Of a DNA stretch of 64,000 nucleotides, positions 12,815 to 25,081 are shown one piece after another. How positions within the stretch are numbered: the stretch's first letter is position 1; each line of letters opens with the position of its first letter. Below the pieces are notes generated by a model, which searched no databases, was not told where the DNA came from, and was given only the letters and a program-made list of their open reading frames with translations. Both the position numbers and the translations under genes were made by a program. The stretch comes from Magnolia sinica (lineage: Eukaryota > Streptophyta > Magnoliopsida > Magnoliales > Magnoliaceae), in NCBI RefSeq assembly GCF_029962835.1, contig NC_080577.1, positions 6,510,001 to 6,574,000 on the forward strand, read 5' to 3'.

Positions 12815-13285
12815 TCCAACTGAATTAGCTCGATTAACTCAGTCAAGTCGATTAGGAAAAGCTCGACTCAGTTTGAAATTGAGTTCGAGCTAAGTTTGAG
12901 CTAATTTTTTGAGCTCGAAAATTTTTTGAGCCAAGTCTTAAGTTAGATTGAGTTTGACATGACTCAGCTCAGAACTTGACTCGGTTTGAATCAATTCAAC
13001 TCAGTTCGGGTTTACTAAATATAAATATTTTATAAATATTTATATATTTAAATAAATTATATGTATTATATATATTAAAAACTCTAAAATCTAAATTTGA
13101 ACTTAGCTCGTAGGTTCAAACTCGAACTTAGCTCGAAAGAGCAAGTTCAGGCTCGGCTCGAGTTGGTCCAAGCTACTGACCGAGCCAAGCTGAGTAGGCC
13201 AGTCAAGGTTGAGGATCAAGTTGAGTCGAGTTCGAGCTGGGGTAGCTTGCTAGTTGAGCCGAGCAGCTTGACTCAGTTCAGCTCA
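12815..13285. repeat. Degenerate GAGCTCGA/GAGTTGAG repeat
   Basis: The segment is built of imperfect words such as GAGCTCGA, GAGTTCGAGC and AACTCAGTTC, with an AT-rich core at 13010-13090. It belongs to the same sequence class as 2080-2540. A protein frame at 13097-13333 is a by-product of this composition, since it repeats the same few residues and resembles no known domain. It is probably an old DNA-transposon body. Confidence 0.55.
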
Positions 13286-13480
13286 TGTACAACTCTACAC
13301 ATGATAGATTTATTTTATTATTCTTCGAAATAGTTCACTCGACGCCCATAATATCGGGATGGAATAGATCGTCCATTAGGTTGGGCCTTTTTATACCTGT
13401 TTTTGGTGCTTTGATGTAGGCTAATTAAAGGCTACCATGTGTCAACACTATGAAACCAAAATGGCATAAGACATACATTT

Positions 13481-13838
13481 GAGAGTATCATTGCTCATAT
13501 TTCCCTTGGCAATACATATTCTACCATAAATACAGAGGCACAAGCCCAAATGCATGCCTTTTGGAGAGTGAATTGTCACATGTAACTTGGTCACGATTAT
13601 TGTACTCATACTCGTTTTGGGTGCATTAATGTGGACCAATAAATTACTAGCATGGGTCCACAATATGAGACTACAGCAGGCGTAAAATATACTCTCATTC
13701 GAGAGTATCATTGATCACATTTCCTTGGCAATACGTATTACGTATTCTGCCATAAAATGCAAAGGCACAACCCCGAATGCTTGCCTTTTGGAGAGTGAAT
13801 TGTCACATGCAACTTGGTCACGATTATCGTACTCATTA
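13481..13838 (+). repeat. Tandem duplication, 220-bp spacing
   Basis: A roughly 130-bp block starting GAGAGTATCATTG at 13481 and ending TTGGTCACGATTATTGTACTC recurs from 13701 with few changes, including a small duplication of TACGTATT. The copies are separated by about 90 bp of other DNA. Coding capacity was not seen. Confidence 0.75.
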
Positions 13839-16465
13839 ATGAGGCAACATGCCTACCACGTCTATAAGAAATCCACCAAAAAATAGATCTTATCACAAAT
13901 TTGGTGATGATCTCGTCGATGAGACTGCTCTTACAATCATTTCAAAATGGGAGATCTTTCCAGAAATGTACGGAGAGACTATAATATTTCAGAAGATTCT
14001 GAAGATCCAAAAATTGGACCAATGTACAAGCGAACCCAGCCGCGACTTAGACCCAAATTGAGAGAGATAGACGCATTAGTCTAATCAGACCCTTCTCTCT
14101 ATATCTTAATTGGATCAAGAAAATATGAGAACTATATCTAAAATCTAATCTAATCAATTCTCAATTTAAAGTCTGAGAGATCTTGATGTGATGGATCATA
14201 TCCATCTATTCCTTCTAGCACTTCAAATCATCAAGACACCGGGATCCTGTAGATGAGTGACGTTGATTTCTTAGAGGGCTCATTTCCAAATTAGCCAATG
14301 AGATTCTCAAAATCCAATCTGATGGCTCAAATCTCGAGAAACTTTGGCAGCTCAGGCTTGGTTTTTAGTCGGCCACGAAGATCTTTGTAAGGGACCAGAT
14401 ATGAGAAGAAAATCTTGGAAGCTAGTAAGTCCGAATTGAGTTTGAACTTTTCTTTCTAATGCAACATGATATTTCCAGAGCAATTAAAGGAATTCTCATA
14501 TCCAGGCCAACAACTTATCTTTTCTTTATCTTTTCTTTTCATAGCATAGTTTAGTTTAATTTATAGTAGTACCTTATGAGCATAGAGATAGTCTTTCTCC
14601 AACTTTAAGTTGTAAACTGTGATCATTTAAGTTCTGATTTAATTGATCACACTTGTTTTGATTTGTTTGATCCATGATCAATGTTAGCCCAAAGCTTCTT
14701 CCGTAACTCCTGGAACCTCTTTATAGTGACTCCGTTCCATGCCTCATTTCATAGGGAACCTTAAAGTGGTGGTAATTCTGATTTGTTTGATCAAATAAGT
14801 GTATCGAGTATTTATCATTTTTTTTTTTGTTTATTCATTTAGTTGTCTCGCAACTTGTCGTTTTCAAATATTAATGAATCGGTAATATTTTATATTTTTA
14901 AATGTGTATTTTTGTTCATTTGAGAATTATTTTGAACTTAAATTGTCTGTGAAATAATAAATTCTTAAGTTTGTAAACTTATGTCTATTAAAAAAAAAAC
15001 TCATTCAAAAGGATTAGTCTCCTTTCCTTTCACTAATCACATCACAATATTAATGGCCAAAAGGACTCTGGAACTCCAATCCGGAGAAGGGGACACCAAC
15101 CAATAATTCAATTAACTCATGCCCACATATCCTACTTGCACATGTGTGCAAAATCTAACCCCTCGATTGCACAAGTGATCTAATTTGATTGAATTGGGTG
15201 CAAAAGGTCGCACATGGTTTCATAGATCAAGATAACACCACACGATAGGGCCCATCTGATGAATTAGGATTGCTCCCAATGTGATTCTTTGTCCATAGCC
15301 CTCCACGATAGGACCCACCTGACGAACATTCCTCCTTCCATCCACATGCCACGTGTCCTACTTTGGATCAAAGATACGTAAAGTCATGAAGACTTTCCCT
15401 TGTACCTGTTCGTCGGGAAGCAACCAGGCAAGTGCCATGTCCGCAGAGCAGTAATGAACCGAGAGTTGTTTTTGCGAAGCGAGAGGCAGGCGCGTAACTT
15501 TGATGAGATCGATCCCGTCCATCAGGTATGCAGCCTCATTTTAACCGTTGAACACATAAATCATGATAATCCAAATTTTATATTTAATGTAGATCCCACA
15601 GTAGTTATTTATATAAAATCCAATCCATTCATCTTGTATGCTTCATTAAGATAAAGAACCACCCAAAAATCACTGTAGTCCAAAATTCACGTGGGCCTGT
15701 GGGCCATACCACGTGAATTTAGATATTTTAGTTATTATTATTATTACCCACTTCACTGTTGAAATTTTGGTGTAAGGCCGTGCAAGAGGTGGTACACCTG
15801 ATGGCATTCAAATATAAAAATCAAATAAAAGGTTAGTATCATGCACCATTGAACGGTGATCATTGTAGGATAAGAAACAGCTTACTCATGTTAGTAAAGA
15901 GAACATCAACGGTTCAAATCATCGGATAATTTAAGAAGGTGGACCCCACAAAAGTTTCGTGGCCATAAAATAGTAAAATGTAAAAAAGAAAGAAAGAGAA
16001 AAGAAAAGGAAAAAAAACTGACAAAGACAGTGAATATTTAGAAGAGAGAGAAGGCGTCTGCTTGTGGGCTGACTTTTTCCGATGGCATTAATCATAATCT
16101 AATGATGTTTTTAAGCATTGCTTTGCTTTTTGTGCCTTTTTTTATATTTCCATTTTTGGAGTTTAGCTTATGAACTGTTTCGACCTCAGAATATTCTCTA
16201 CTTCTCCCTATGCCTTTGCTCCATTTCCCATGCTTTTTTATTTTTTTTTATTTTTTATTTTTTCTCTCTCCGACACCAACCCAACAAAACACATCAGATT
16301 CCTTCCCAAACCCCAAATTACTGTGAGTGTGTGTCCACTTTGCACACGTGGCAGCTGGGTCGCACTTTTGATGAAGCATGGATCTAAGCTTAGTTTGATT
16401 GGAAGAGAAGAGCTCATCTCTTCCATTAGATGGATGGGGTGCAACTCAAAATGTGTTTTAATGAG
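13839..16465. other. Intergenic DNA, no gene seen
   Basis: The region is AT-rich with no recognisable domain. It contains poly-T and poly-A runs near 14818 and 14992 and mixed MITE-like words near 15240-15370 and 15660-15720. The open frame at 16170-16589 (139 codons) consists largely of Phe and Ser codons from a T-rich tract and has no family resemblance that I can see. Confidence 0.4.
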
Positions 16466-16475
16466 CTTTTTTCTT

Positions 16476-16935
16476 GGGGGTCAGCACCTGTCTACTGAAA
16501 GCATATCAACGGTTAGTATGGATCTAAAGTTGTGGCCCAGTGGTGTATCCAGCTGGCTTGGAATTTCATTGGCACTCTTTTTCTTATGACGAGAGTTTGA
16601 TGAATGGTATGGATTTTTCGATCAACACCCTTGCTAGCTGCGAGTTAGGGTGTGTTTGGTGCCACGATTCTCTGATGACAGCACCTTTTGAAAGCATACC
16701 AGCCGTTGGTATGGAGCTAAGATTGTGGCCCAGTCAGAATATCTTGGAATTTCATTGGTATGTATTTTTTACGCTGAGTTTGATGACCGGTTTGGATTTT
16801 CGAACATGTGGCATGTAAGAGCAAGTGTGTGAGAAGCAATGAATCGACCTCTCACTGGCTATTTATTGGTATGCGTTTTTGGACAGCTAAGTTCGATGAT
16901 TTGATTGATTTTTCAAACATGTGGCATGTATGAAC
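16476..16935 (+). repeat. Imperfect tandem repeat, about 195-bp unit
   Basis: The block GAAAGCATATCAACGGTTAGTATGG...GTGGCCCAGT...GGAATTTCATTGG recurs about 195 bp later as GAAAGCATACCAGCCGTTGGTATGG...GTGGCCCAGT...GGAATTTCATTGG. A partial third copy follows (TTTATTGGTATGCGTTTTTGG, AACATGTGGCATGTA). Non-coding. Confidence 0.65.
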
Positions 16936-18010
16936 ACGTGTGGTTCCGATCAATTTAGCTGGCCGCATTTTTTTAGGGGAGGAGTAGCTTTCCTGACCAA
17001 CGCACACAGATTCAATGACAATTGTAAAATGGGTGGCATCGAAACAAAACCATATCATTATTATCTTAGCTCGGGTCTAAATTTTTTACTATAGCCAATC
17101 TGAAATGGGACCCAACGCATGAATGGCTTGGATTGTTGTTATTGAATACCATATGTACCATGGATGAGTGTATGCGCTTGGATTCTCATACTCTGGCAAT
17201 GTATCAAATAAGATCTTTTTATTTTTAACTCAGTCACTAAATACAGTTGTATGTTAGATTTGTGAGGGGTTGGGAAAAGCAAAGCTTTGTCACGAAGGGT
17301 ATGTTTTGTGCGTTTGACTGTTTGCTTTGTCACCACTTTAGAATGGAAGTGGGATTGTTTTCTTGTGGTTGTTTGGTAGACCAAACAAGGCTCAAAAATA
17401 CCCCTCCAACCATTCCCAAATTTCAAGATGTGAACGTGTGTAACTCAAATATCAACTTTAGTAAAGGAACCACGTACATTTTCATGGATGCCACTTTATT
17501 CTATTCCTGTTTTGGATGTATTTGAAACTACGTACAACCTAGAGATGAAACCCTCCAGTTATGAAAGGGATTCTGAAAACTCGACTCAGCTACTTCTCTA
17601 GCCAGATCGAGTTGACTGAGCGACTTATATCGAGTTTTCGCTTGACTCGACTGGGTATTTAATAATAAAATTAATTACATGTAAGATGTTTGTCGGTGTC
17701 ATGGTTACAGGTGTTTGTTTTGTTAAGTTTGTAACTTGCCAGTTTTTAATTTTTATTTAATTATAAACCAACTATTCTGAGTGACTCGAGATTGTAAGAA
17801 CTCTATTTAGTGGGCCTCACTGATCAACGGTCTGGATTGTCATACAGTTGGACTGGATGATTGAGTAGACTAGTGGGCCCCACTTCAAGTGATGTGCTGC
17901 GCAGTCTATCTACGCAGTTCTTCGTACTAGGGCTGGAATGCTATAACTGTCTTACGCAGACAGAAGCTTGAGTTGAACTAGGATACTACAATGTAAAGCG
18001 TGGGAGAGAG
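16936..18010. other. Intergenic DNA, no gene seen
   Basis: No supported gene. 17575-17650 carries a fragment of the GAGTTGACTCGA-type repeat seen at 2080 and 12815. The remainder shows only short, unrelated open frames. Confidence 0.4.
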
Positions 18011-18191
18011 AGAGTTGTGATGAGTTTCAAACTCTCTCTCCACAAACTCTATATTAGAGAGCTGGGTCCCCGATCCTACACCACAGCAGAATTCGAGTCT
18101 CATCTATTGTATTGCAGAAAGGGTGTGAAGGAGAGGAAGATCCTAAGCTCTTTAGGAATTATCGGTATTCTGGTATTCTTATCCGGCTTCC

Positions 18192-18209
18192 ATGGCGGCG
18201 TCACAGCTA
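18192..18209 (+). other. Possible orphan first exon (MAASQL then a GT donor)
   Basis: ATGGCGGCGTCACAGCTAG is followed at once by GTAAGTT, a strong donor-like sequence. The ATG lies in a reasonable context (CTTCCATGG). I found no downstream exon or matching acceptor that continues a recognisable protein. It could be a captured or broken first exon, or chance. Confidence 0.18.
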
Positions 18210-18214
18210 GGTAA

Positions 18215-19265
18215 GTTATCTTACCCCTGATCGCCATGTCCCATGCACATAGAGATCCGTGGGCCTATTCCGTATATAGATTAAGTCCCACAGAGATTAA
18301 ACACAGTGGGTCGTGTAGGGTAATTAAGTGTGAGTCATGTTGATGAGCCAAATTTCGATATCTTGTTATGCCAATTTGACTCGCCTTTGTTTAAAACTCA
18401 ACACTTCTATATTCTAAAATTTCTATCATAGGAATAAAATTAGTTAGACTATATTTTTGAGGTACTATAACGACCGATGAGAGAATATGTAGTATTTTTA
18501 GGTTTCAATTTGTATAAGTGGGCTTCAGATTTAGTGATCTAAGCTGTTTATATGATGTTCCCACCATAGATGTGTGCGCCAAACATGAGGTTGTAGGAGT
18601 GTGAAGAAAAGCAGAAGAAAAGATAACCATCTTCTTCATCTAGAAAAAGCCTTGAATTCATGACAAAAGAAGAAAAGAACCTCTCTAATTGGAACATATG
18701 ATAATTAATTGTTCTCTCTATAATAATACGAGCGGAGTCTCCTAAGTTTACTTGGAATAGTAAACTTGTTAAAAATGGTATTAATTTTGAAGCTTAACAT
18801 TGAAATAACCGGTTACATAACCTGTGGCCTGATTTCTCTTGATCCTAGCAATCCATAAAATTCTCCATAACCTATTCAACATTAAAACATCTCTCAGATA
18901 GGAAGAATGTAAACCAGTAAAATGACCGCTAAGTAATAAATTATAACAAATAGTTCATGTTTAACTGAAATGGCCATATATTTCACTTTACCGGAGCCCC
19001 GCAGATCTGCCTAGACTTATTAGGGGCATTTTAGCTTTAGACAATGCAAGGATTGGGCTGTTTAGAAGGAAAAAAATGTCAAGGGGGGAGGGCTTAACAT
19101 AGGAAAGCTTTTTAGCTCCCCTTTTTTTGCGTTATCTTGGGTGGGTTTATTTTGTATATGGCTCATATGATAGGTGGGACCCAAGCATTTTTCGCCGGGC
19201 TTCACCTGAATGTGTGTTGATAGTCTTAATTAATAAATTTTCTTTAAAAAAGAAAAAGAAATAGC
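18215..19265. other. Intergenic DNA with a LINE-like tail near the end
   Basis: No gene is supported. At 19225-19262 TAATTAATAAATTTTC is followed by A-rich AAAAAAGAAAAAGAAA. This resembles the A-rich 3' end of the LINE at 52540-52606, so a short LINE remnant on the plus strand is likely here. Confidence 0.35.
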
Positions 19266-19271
19266 CATATA

Positions 19272-19592
19272 TTTAGGGGGCTTTTGGAGATAAGTTACTT
19301 ATGTAGCAAGTAACAACTTATCTTACTTATATTTATTCAGAAGATAAATATGTTTGGTAAAGAACATATTTATCAGTTCTCCTCTCTTTCATATCTCCCG
19401 ATGCTTCTCTTCAGCAACTCAGGAAAAGTAGAAAAGCTTTAAAAAAATAACTAAAGTAATTAAGTACTTTTAAGTAAAAAGTTCCTTATAACTAATTATA
19501 AACCAAACTTATCTAAAAATAAGTCACTTATCATCTGCTGTAAGTAGAAAAAGTAACTTGTCTTGTGGTATCTAAACAGGCTCTTAATGTCT
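19272..19592. mobile_element. MITE with TAAGTTACTT-type ends
   Basis: The left end GGGGCTTTTGGAGATAAGTTACTT is inverted at the right end, where the reverse complement reads GAGCCTGTTTAGATACCACAAGACAAGTTACTT. The interior is AT-rich and non-coding. A related, rearranged copy lies at 38895-39182. The ends suit a hAT- or PIF-like MITE, but I did not settle the target duplication. Confidence 0.6.
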
Positions 19593-20800
19593 GAGAGATT
19601 TTTGATGCATGGACCAATCATAGAGGGGCCATCATATCAACAGTTTGGATTACTCTATTGTGACCCTTGAATGGATCATTCCCATTGAACTCACGTCTAT
19701 GGAGGTACAATGCCTAGCAAACATTCCCTTGTCACTAACCACATTCATCTGGCAATTCAAGCGGTTGGAATGCCACTTATCTATCAAAATATGGGGTCAT
19801 GAGGAAGATTAATTGATGATGGCATTGTCTGGATTCCTGAAATGAGAAATAAGAACGCCATGTTTGGATCCCAAGTGAATTGAACTGTCAACATGCAATT
19901 TAATCAAAAGAAAATAACCCAACAAGCTATGTTTCCTAGTATTCACGACGATGAACTGATTCTCATCTTGCAACTAAGTCCTTATTAAGTTCAACTTGAA
20001 AGTAATGCAATTGCAATTTGGAGCCCAGACCTACTACATTAGCACCATACAGATGGATACTACAATTTGGTTTGTCCACTTCATTACACTATAATTCGGA
20101 TCCAAAGATCCAAACGCACCAAAATAATGTGCAATGTATACTGAGCAAGCGTACATTGGATGTTGCCGTCGTGTCGGCCGGTGGATGACTCATCAGATCA
20201 GCACCTTGTAGTTGACCGAGTCAACCAAAAGTTAGAAAGATTTGAAGGTTGATCTTACCTAACCTAGATTTTTCATTCCATTAATCATTGATCTGTAATT
20301 TTTTTCAACCTTTATAACTATTCAAGATCCCAATTTAAGAATATTGACGATTACATAGCCTTTGAATCCCACGACTAGCAATCTTTTTTCTTTATTATTG
20401 TTAATCATGGAGGAACATTGCATGCACGAGATTGGTTATCAGATTTCTTGTTAATAATTGGGGGGTGATGTCACTTGCAATGCACGGCTGATCGATTGTA
20501 TACGTGTGGCTATTGTTCAGTCATCCAATACATGGGTGGAAATGGTCCATGAACAAAACTCTTCCTGATGGAATAATCTAAACCGTTCGAGAGGTGGCCA
20601 ACAAAGAAATGTTTTAAAAGGCCCATTATTCCACGGCTAGGATCTTCCAATCTAGGGTATTTTCAGTGCATGTACCATCGTGTGGGCATTTTGGGTCACT
20701 GAACCATGGGCCCCACTTATACGAATTGATTACCCAAACGTAATGTACCCAATATATTTGCCCGAGCATTGTATGCGCATGCATGTACCGTGGATGCATG
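19593..20800. other. Intergenic DNA, no gene seen
   Basis: No exon chain or domain is seen. Low-complexity T-rich tracts occur near 20290 and 20390. The segment ends at the target duplication of the solo LTR. Confidence 0.4.
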
Positions 20801-20805
20801 CTAAT

Positions 20806-21512
20806 TGATGTAGAGCGGGTCGTGGATAGTTTCATGGCCAAGATGGATCAGAAAAGGCCCGGTCGACGACAGAAGTGATCCGGACCGTCGGACCTTAGAT
20901 CGGGCGTATCTCACAATCTGGAATGAGTTATATATCAGGCGTAAAATATATGATTTTGGGGTAGAACGAGCTACTTTAGCCAACCAACCCGGCTATGCCA
21001 GGTTGCGCAAGCTGGATTTGCGAAATACCCCTGGATTGATGGTCATTTCCCTATTTTAATTTCATTTTTACTATAAATAGTAAGTTTTAGTTTGATTATA
21101 ACTCTTCATCCGTCGGGCTTTAGGAGTTGCGACCAACGTGAAAAGAGCTTAGAATAATTAGGAGAACGGTCTGGTGAAGCCAAATAGAACACTTACTATT
21201 TTTGGCCGAAAACCTTGCGCACTAGTAGACATCATGATCGTCTATAAATAGTAAGTTTCCTATTTATAGTAAGTCGCAAATTCTACGAGTTTTAGTTGTA
21301 GTTTGATTATGATTTCTTTCTCATTGCTTGGTACTGCTATTTAAAAGGTTGTGAACTCATTTTTATTCATCAATTAATCAATTTCGAATTTATTAAAATT
21401 TATTTCTATTTCATGCTTTCTTTCCTCATGGATTCGAGAAGTCTCTGTGAGGAGTCCAGAGAAGCTCCGTGGATTCGGAGTAGTTATCTTCATCACGTTC
21501 ATCCCCACGTCA
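20806..21512 (+). mobile_element. Solo LTR of the Ty3/gypsy family
   Basis: This 707-bp segment starts TGATGTAGAGC and ends CCCCACGTCA. It is flanked by perfect 5-bp direct repeats CTAAT (20801-20805 and 21513-21517). It is the reverse complement of the two LTRs of the gypsy element at 24400-30313, so it lies on the plus strand. Inside are CTATAAATAGTAAGT words (about 21071 and 21243) that could be TATA boxes. No internal domain remains, which is what unequal recombination between two LTRs leaves. Confidence 0.92.
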
Positions 21513-21815
21513 CTAATCATACACGTACGTGTGGGAGAGGTGTGGTTGATGTAAGCAATCGATGAGTGGAAAAGGGCGCCAAATTCGGAGGTGTGGGTCC
21601 CACTTCTTTTCACAGAAGCAAAATTCACTGATATGTATCTTTGCGATGCACCAAAAGGGTATCGCTCAGCTGTACAGTTATCAGTGGTGGAGGACAACTA
21701 GGATCCAACTAGGTTGACCAAGTCAACGTATACTGTGCAAGATACAAATGCTAACTACCGCACATACAAAACCTCACACTTATGAAGCGCATGGTTTTCT
21801 CAATCAGAGAAATCA
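21513..21815. other. Intergenic DNA, no gene seen
   Basis: This short unassigned stretch lies between the solo LTR and the next palindromic MITE. A frame that continues on the minus strand into the LTR is not a gene. Confidence 0.4.
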
Positions 21816-21819
21816 CCAA

Positions 21820-22190
21820 ATACAAGCACTGCATGTGAACCTTCACATACAGCCCTGTCTTTCTCTCCCACGTATCATGTATGTGGGACATTTGAGCCAT
21901 GCAACAGATGGGCCGCATGTTCACCGTCGAAAATCAAGCTGATCCACTCACTGGCGACGCCCGTATGTTGCGTAAAAACGTCCTTCTTTCTATTAAATTC
22001 TGAAAAGTTGTCTGCCCAACGGATGGACCAGCCTGATTTGCACCTGAGGTGATCTTTATGGTGCGGTGCACCTTTTGCACGGCTTGGATGTGCGACACAG
22101 GCAACAATTTGGTAGGAAAGATGGGGTTGTATGTTGAAATTCACATACAATGGTTGTATGTGGTCATTTCTCCCCCAATCATACAACTTT
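21820..22190. mobile_element. Palindromic MITE (CACATACA..TGTATGTG)
   Basis: The left arm CACATACAGCCCTGTC...GATGGGCCGCATG...CTGATCCACTC is inverted on the right as GGACCAGCCTGATTTGCACC...CACATACAATGGTTGTATGTGG. The body is non-coding. A second family member lies at 22763-23095. Confidence 0.6.
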
Positions 22191-22760
22191 GGAAATAATG
22201 AAAGTGGTATTCGCTAGTTGCAACTACAAGCCAAAACTTGCAAAAAAAAAAAAAAGAGGAGGCACCAATATCTGCAATGGCTGTGATACCTTCTCTTTGG
22301 CTCTATCCTACAATGACTTTTGACGTGGTCAATCGACAAGCCAGGTTTTTTAAACATTAGTATGAGAAGGACATTCGAATCTCTCTGCTACCAGTGGATT
22401 TTGTCCATTTGGAATAGGTGGGCATGGCAACTATTTCAAGTTGGACGGTTGGCTGATTTACCCGATGATCTGAGCCTTGCATCTAGAACGGCCCATTGTA
22501 GATGGTTCATATGGTAGAGATCTCACTAGTTAGAGATCCTTTACCACTCCATGCAAAGGTGAGTTAGAAGTTTGTGGCCCAGCTAGGGAGGGCCGGATAA
22601 TCAGGTGGCTAGCCTTTTCAGTGGGGTCGAAAATCTTCAAATTCATAGACATGCTCTCTCTCGTCAGTGTACTTCAAAAGGGCATGCAGTAAATTTAATA
22701 AAATCTAGAGCTCACCCCATCATTTCACGAGACTATCCATGCACCATATTTCAAAAGAAA
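22191..22760. other. Intergenic DNA, no gene seen
   Basis: This is unassigned non-coding DNA with a poly-A run at about 22240. No domain or exon chain is seen. Confidence 0.4.
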
Positions 22761-22762
22761 TC

Positions 22763-23095
22763 TGATCACATACAGCGGCTGTATGTCAACTTCACATACA
22801 ACCATTACTTTCAGGGCCAATATATCACATGATAAAAATATCCATACCATGCAAATGATGGGCCACATCATGTTGATCACCCAGAATAAAATCAGGCTGA
22901 TCCACTCGCAAAGCATGACACAAAATGAAAATCAATGCACTGATGATGAGATGACTCACCCAATGACTAGATGGGCCTGATTTTTATACCAAGTGATCAT
23001 CATGCTGTGACCCATTTTTTGGACGGATCAGATATGCTATACGTGGGGCCCAAAATGACTGCATGTTAAAGTCCACGTATGTGAACGTTTGTGAT
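22763..23095. mobile_element. Second copy of the CACATACA palindromic MITE
   Basis: GATCACATACAGCGGCTGTATG at the left and the GATGGGCCACATCATG and CTGATCCACTC core match the copy at 21820-22190. The right part (CTGCATGTTAAAGTCCACGTATGTG) is more diverged. Non-coding. Confidence 0.55.
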
Positions 23096-23895
23096 TGAAA
23101 AACACATGTTGTGCAAGACAAGAACCCAATGGCAAGGAGCTTTTGTGCACCATCACCTGCGATGGAGATTTTATTGTGGTTGGAGAGGAAAGGAAAAGCA
23201 CTTCACTTTCAAAAAAGGGAGTCATAGGCTTATTGCGTCAAGGGAGGAAGGCTTTTTTTTTTTTTTGTGGGCCCCAGGAAGAAAGATAGGACCATCCATG
23301 TAAATGGACCCAAATTTACGCGGTTTAGCCTTTCACCCATTTGACTGGAAAGGGTGTGGACCAAATCCCCGTACGTGGCGGGTGGGATGGTGGATCCAAA
23401 CTGTCCATCTGGTTGTTCCCATCCGTTGATGATCGCCCTTATTAAAAAATAGTACAGAGGGTGCTATCCTAATCGTACAAAATACTGGCCTAGAAATTGA
23501 CGGTAATAATGAAATTGATAATTGTTAACGTTTGATAGGACCCATTTGGAGGGTCAGGATTTAGTGCCCCCACATGACATGTGTCACTGCTCCATTCGAT
23601 CTCTGAAAACTAGCCTCGAGTCTTCTTAAGAATAAAGTAAAGAAATGCCCACCAAGCACCGAGCCTTTTTTCAAAAACCTTAAAAACGTTGAATGCATCA
23701 CATGATGGCTGTAAAGGCAAAGGAAAAGGATTTCGCTGTTGATGGAGTCATGGATTATATCTGTTGGATACAGATATATGATTTTTGCTAGTTCTACTCT
23801 ACGTAAAGAAGGCCACACACACAACAATTGGCACACGTACACATTGAAAAGATTCGGATTTGGTAGTGACCCCTCGATCCGGCACGACGACGGTA
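23096..23895. other. Intergenic DNA, no gene seen
   Basis: No gene is supported. There is a poly-T run at 23253-23267 within the GGCTTTTTTT...GTGGGCCCC context. Short overlapping frames on both strands are unrelated to known domains. Confidence 0.4.
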
Positions 23896-23897
23896 CT

Positions 23898-24320
23898 GGT
23901 CAGTGCTGTGGGCCCACCTTGATTTGTGTTTTTTATCCACATCATCCATCCATTTTCGCCAACCCATTTCAAGGCATGATCTAGAAAATGAGACAGATCC
24001 AAATCTTGGGTGGACCACACCTCAGAAAACAGTGGTGATTGAACGCCCACCATTAAGAACTTCCTAAGGTCCATTGTAATGTTTATTTTCCACTGATAAG
24101 GTCACACAGGTCTAGGCGAAGTTACAACACTTTTTGTAGCCTCTGAGAAGTTTTTAAGGGTGAGATTCCTATCACCCTTGTTTCCTATGGTGTGATTTAC
24201 TTGTAATTTGGATTTGTTTCATTTTTTGGCTCATATCATTAAATAAGTTGGCAAAATAGATGAATGACGTGGATAAAACACATACATCATGGTGAGGGCC
24301 CATAGAGCACTGACCAATAT
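23898..24320. mobile_element. Palindromic MITE of the GTGGGCCCACC family
   Basis: The left end GGTCAGTGCTGTGGGCCCACC and the right end, reverse complemented GGTCAGTGCTCTATGGGCCC, are inverted repeats. The two halves stay loosely complementary across the whole 420 bp, for example TTTTTATCCACATCATCC against ATGACGTGGATAAAACAC. This is the most abundant repeat family of the window. The long inverted arms suggest a Mutator-like MITE. Confidence 0.7.
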
Positions 24321-24399
24321 TGAACTGGAAGGATAACTTAAGATGTTAGCATCTAGGGGTGCACACGGGTCGGTTCGGTCCGATTCTGGGGTGAAACTG

Positions 24400-25081
24400 T
24401 GACGCAGGGATGAACATGATGAGGATAACTACTCCGAATCCACGAGCTTCTCTGGACTCCTCACAGAGACTTCTCGAATCCACGAGAAAAGAAAGCAGAA
24501 AATAGAAATAAATTCTAATAAATTTGAAATTGATTAATTAATCCATAAAAACGAGTTTACAACCCTTTAAACAGGGGTACCAAGTAATGGGAAAGAAATC
24601 AGAATCAAACTACAACTAAAATTCCTAGAATCCGCGACTTACTATTAATAGTAAACTTACTATTTATAGACGGTCGTGATATCTACTAGTGCCAAGGTTT
24701 TCAGCCAAAATTAGTAAGTGTCCTATTTGGATTTACCAAACCGTTCTCATCATTATTCTAAGCTCTTTTCACATTGGACACAACTCATAAAGCCCGACGG
24801 ATGAAGAGTTATATTCAAACTAAAACTTACTATTTATAGTAAAAACGAAATTAAAACAGGGGAACGATTGTCGATCCGGCTTGCGCAACCCGGCACAGCG
24901 GGATTGGTTGGCTAAAGTAGCTCGTTCTACCCCAAAATCATATATTTTACGCCTGATAACTCATTCCGGATTGTGAGATACGCCCGATCTATGGTCCGAC
25001 GGTCCGGATCACTTTTGTCGTCGACCGGGCTTTTTCTGATCCATCCTGGCCATAAAATTGTCCGTGACCTGCTCTACACCA
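24400..25081 (-). repeat. 3' LTR of the gypsy element
   Basis: This 682-bp copy begins on its strand with TGGTGTAGAGC and ends CCCTGCGTCA. A purine-rich stretch GAAGTGAAGGGAAC lies directly upstream and is the likely polypurine tract. The polyprotein frame continues about 70 bp into this LTR. Confidence 0.92.

Noticed and set aside
16118-16589. A 139-codon frame rich in Phe, Leu and Ser
   Set aside because: It arises from a T-rich tract running into the tandem repeat at 16476. It has no domain and no supporting splice structure.
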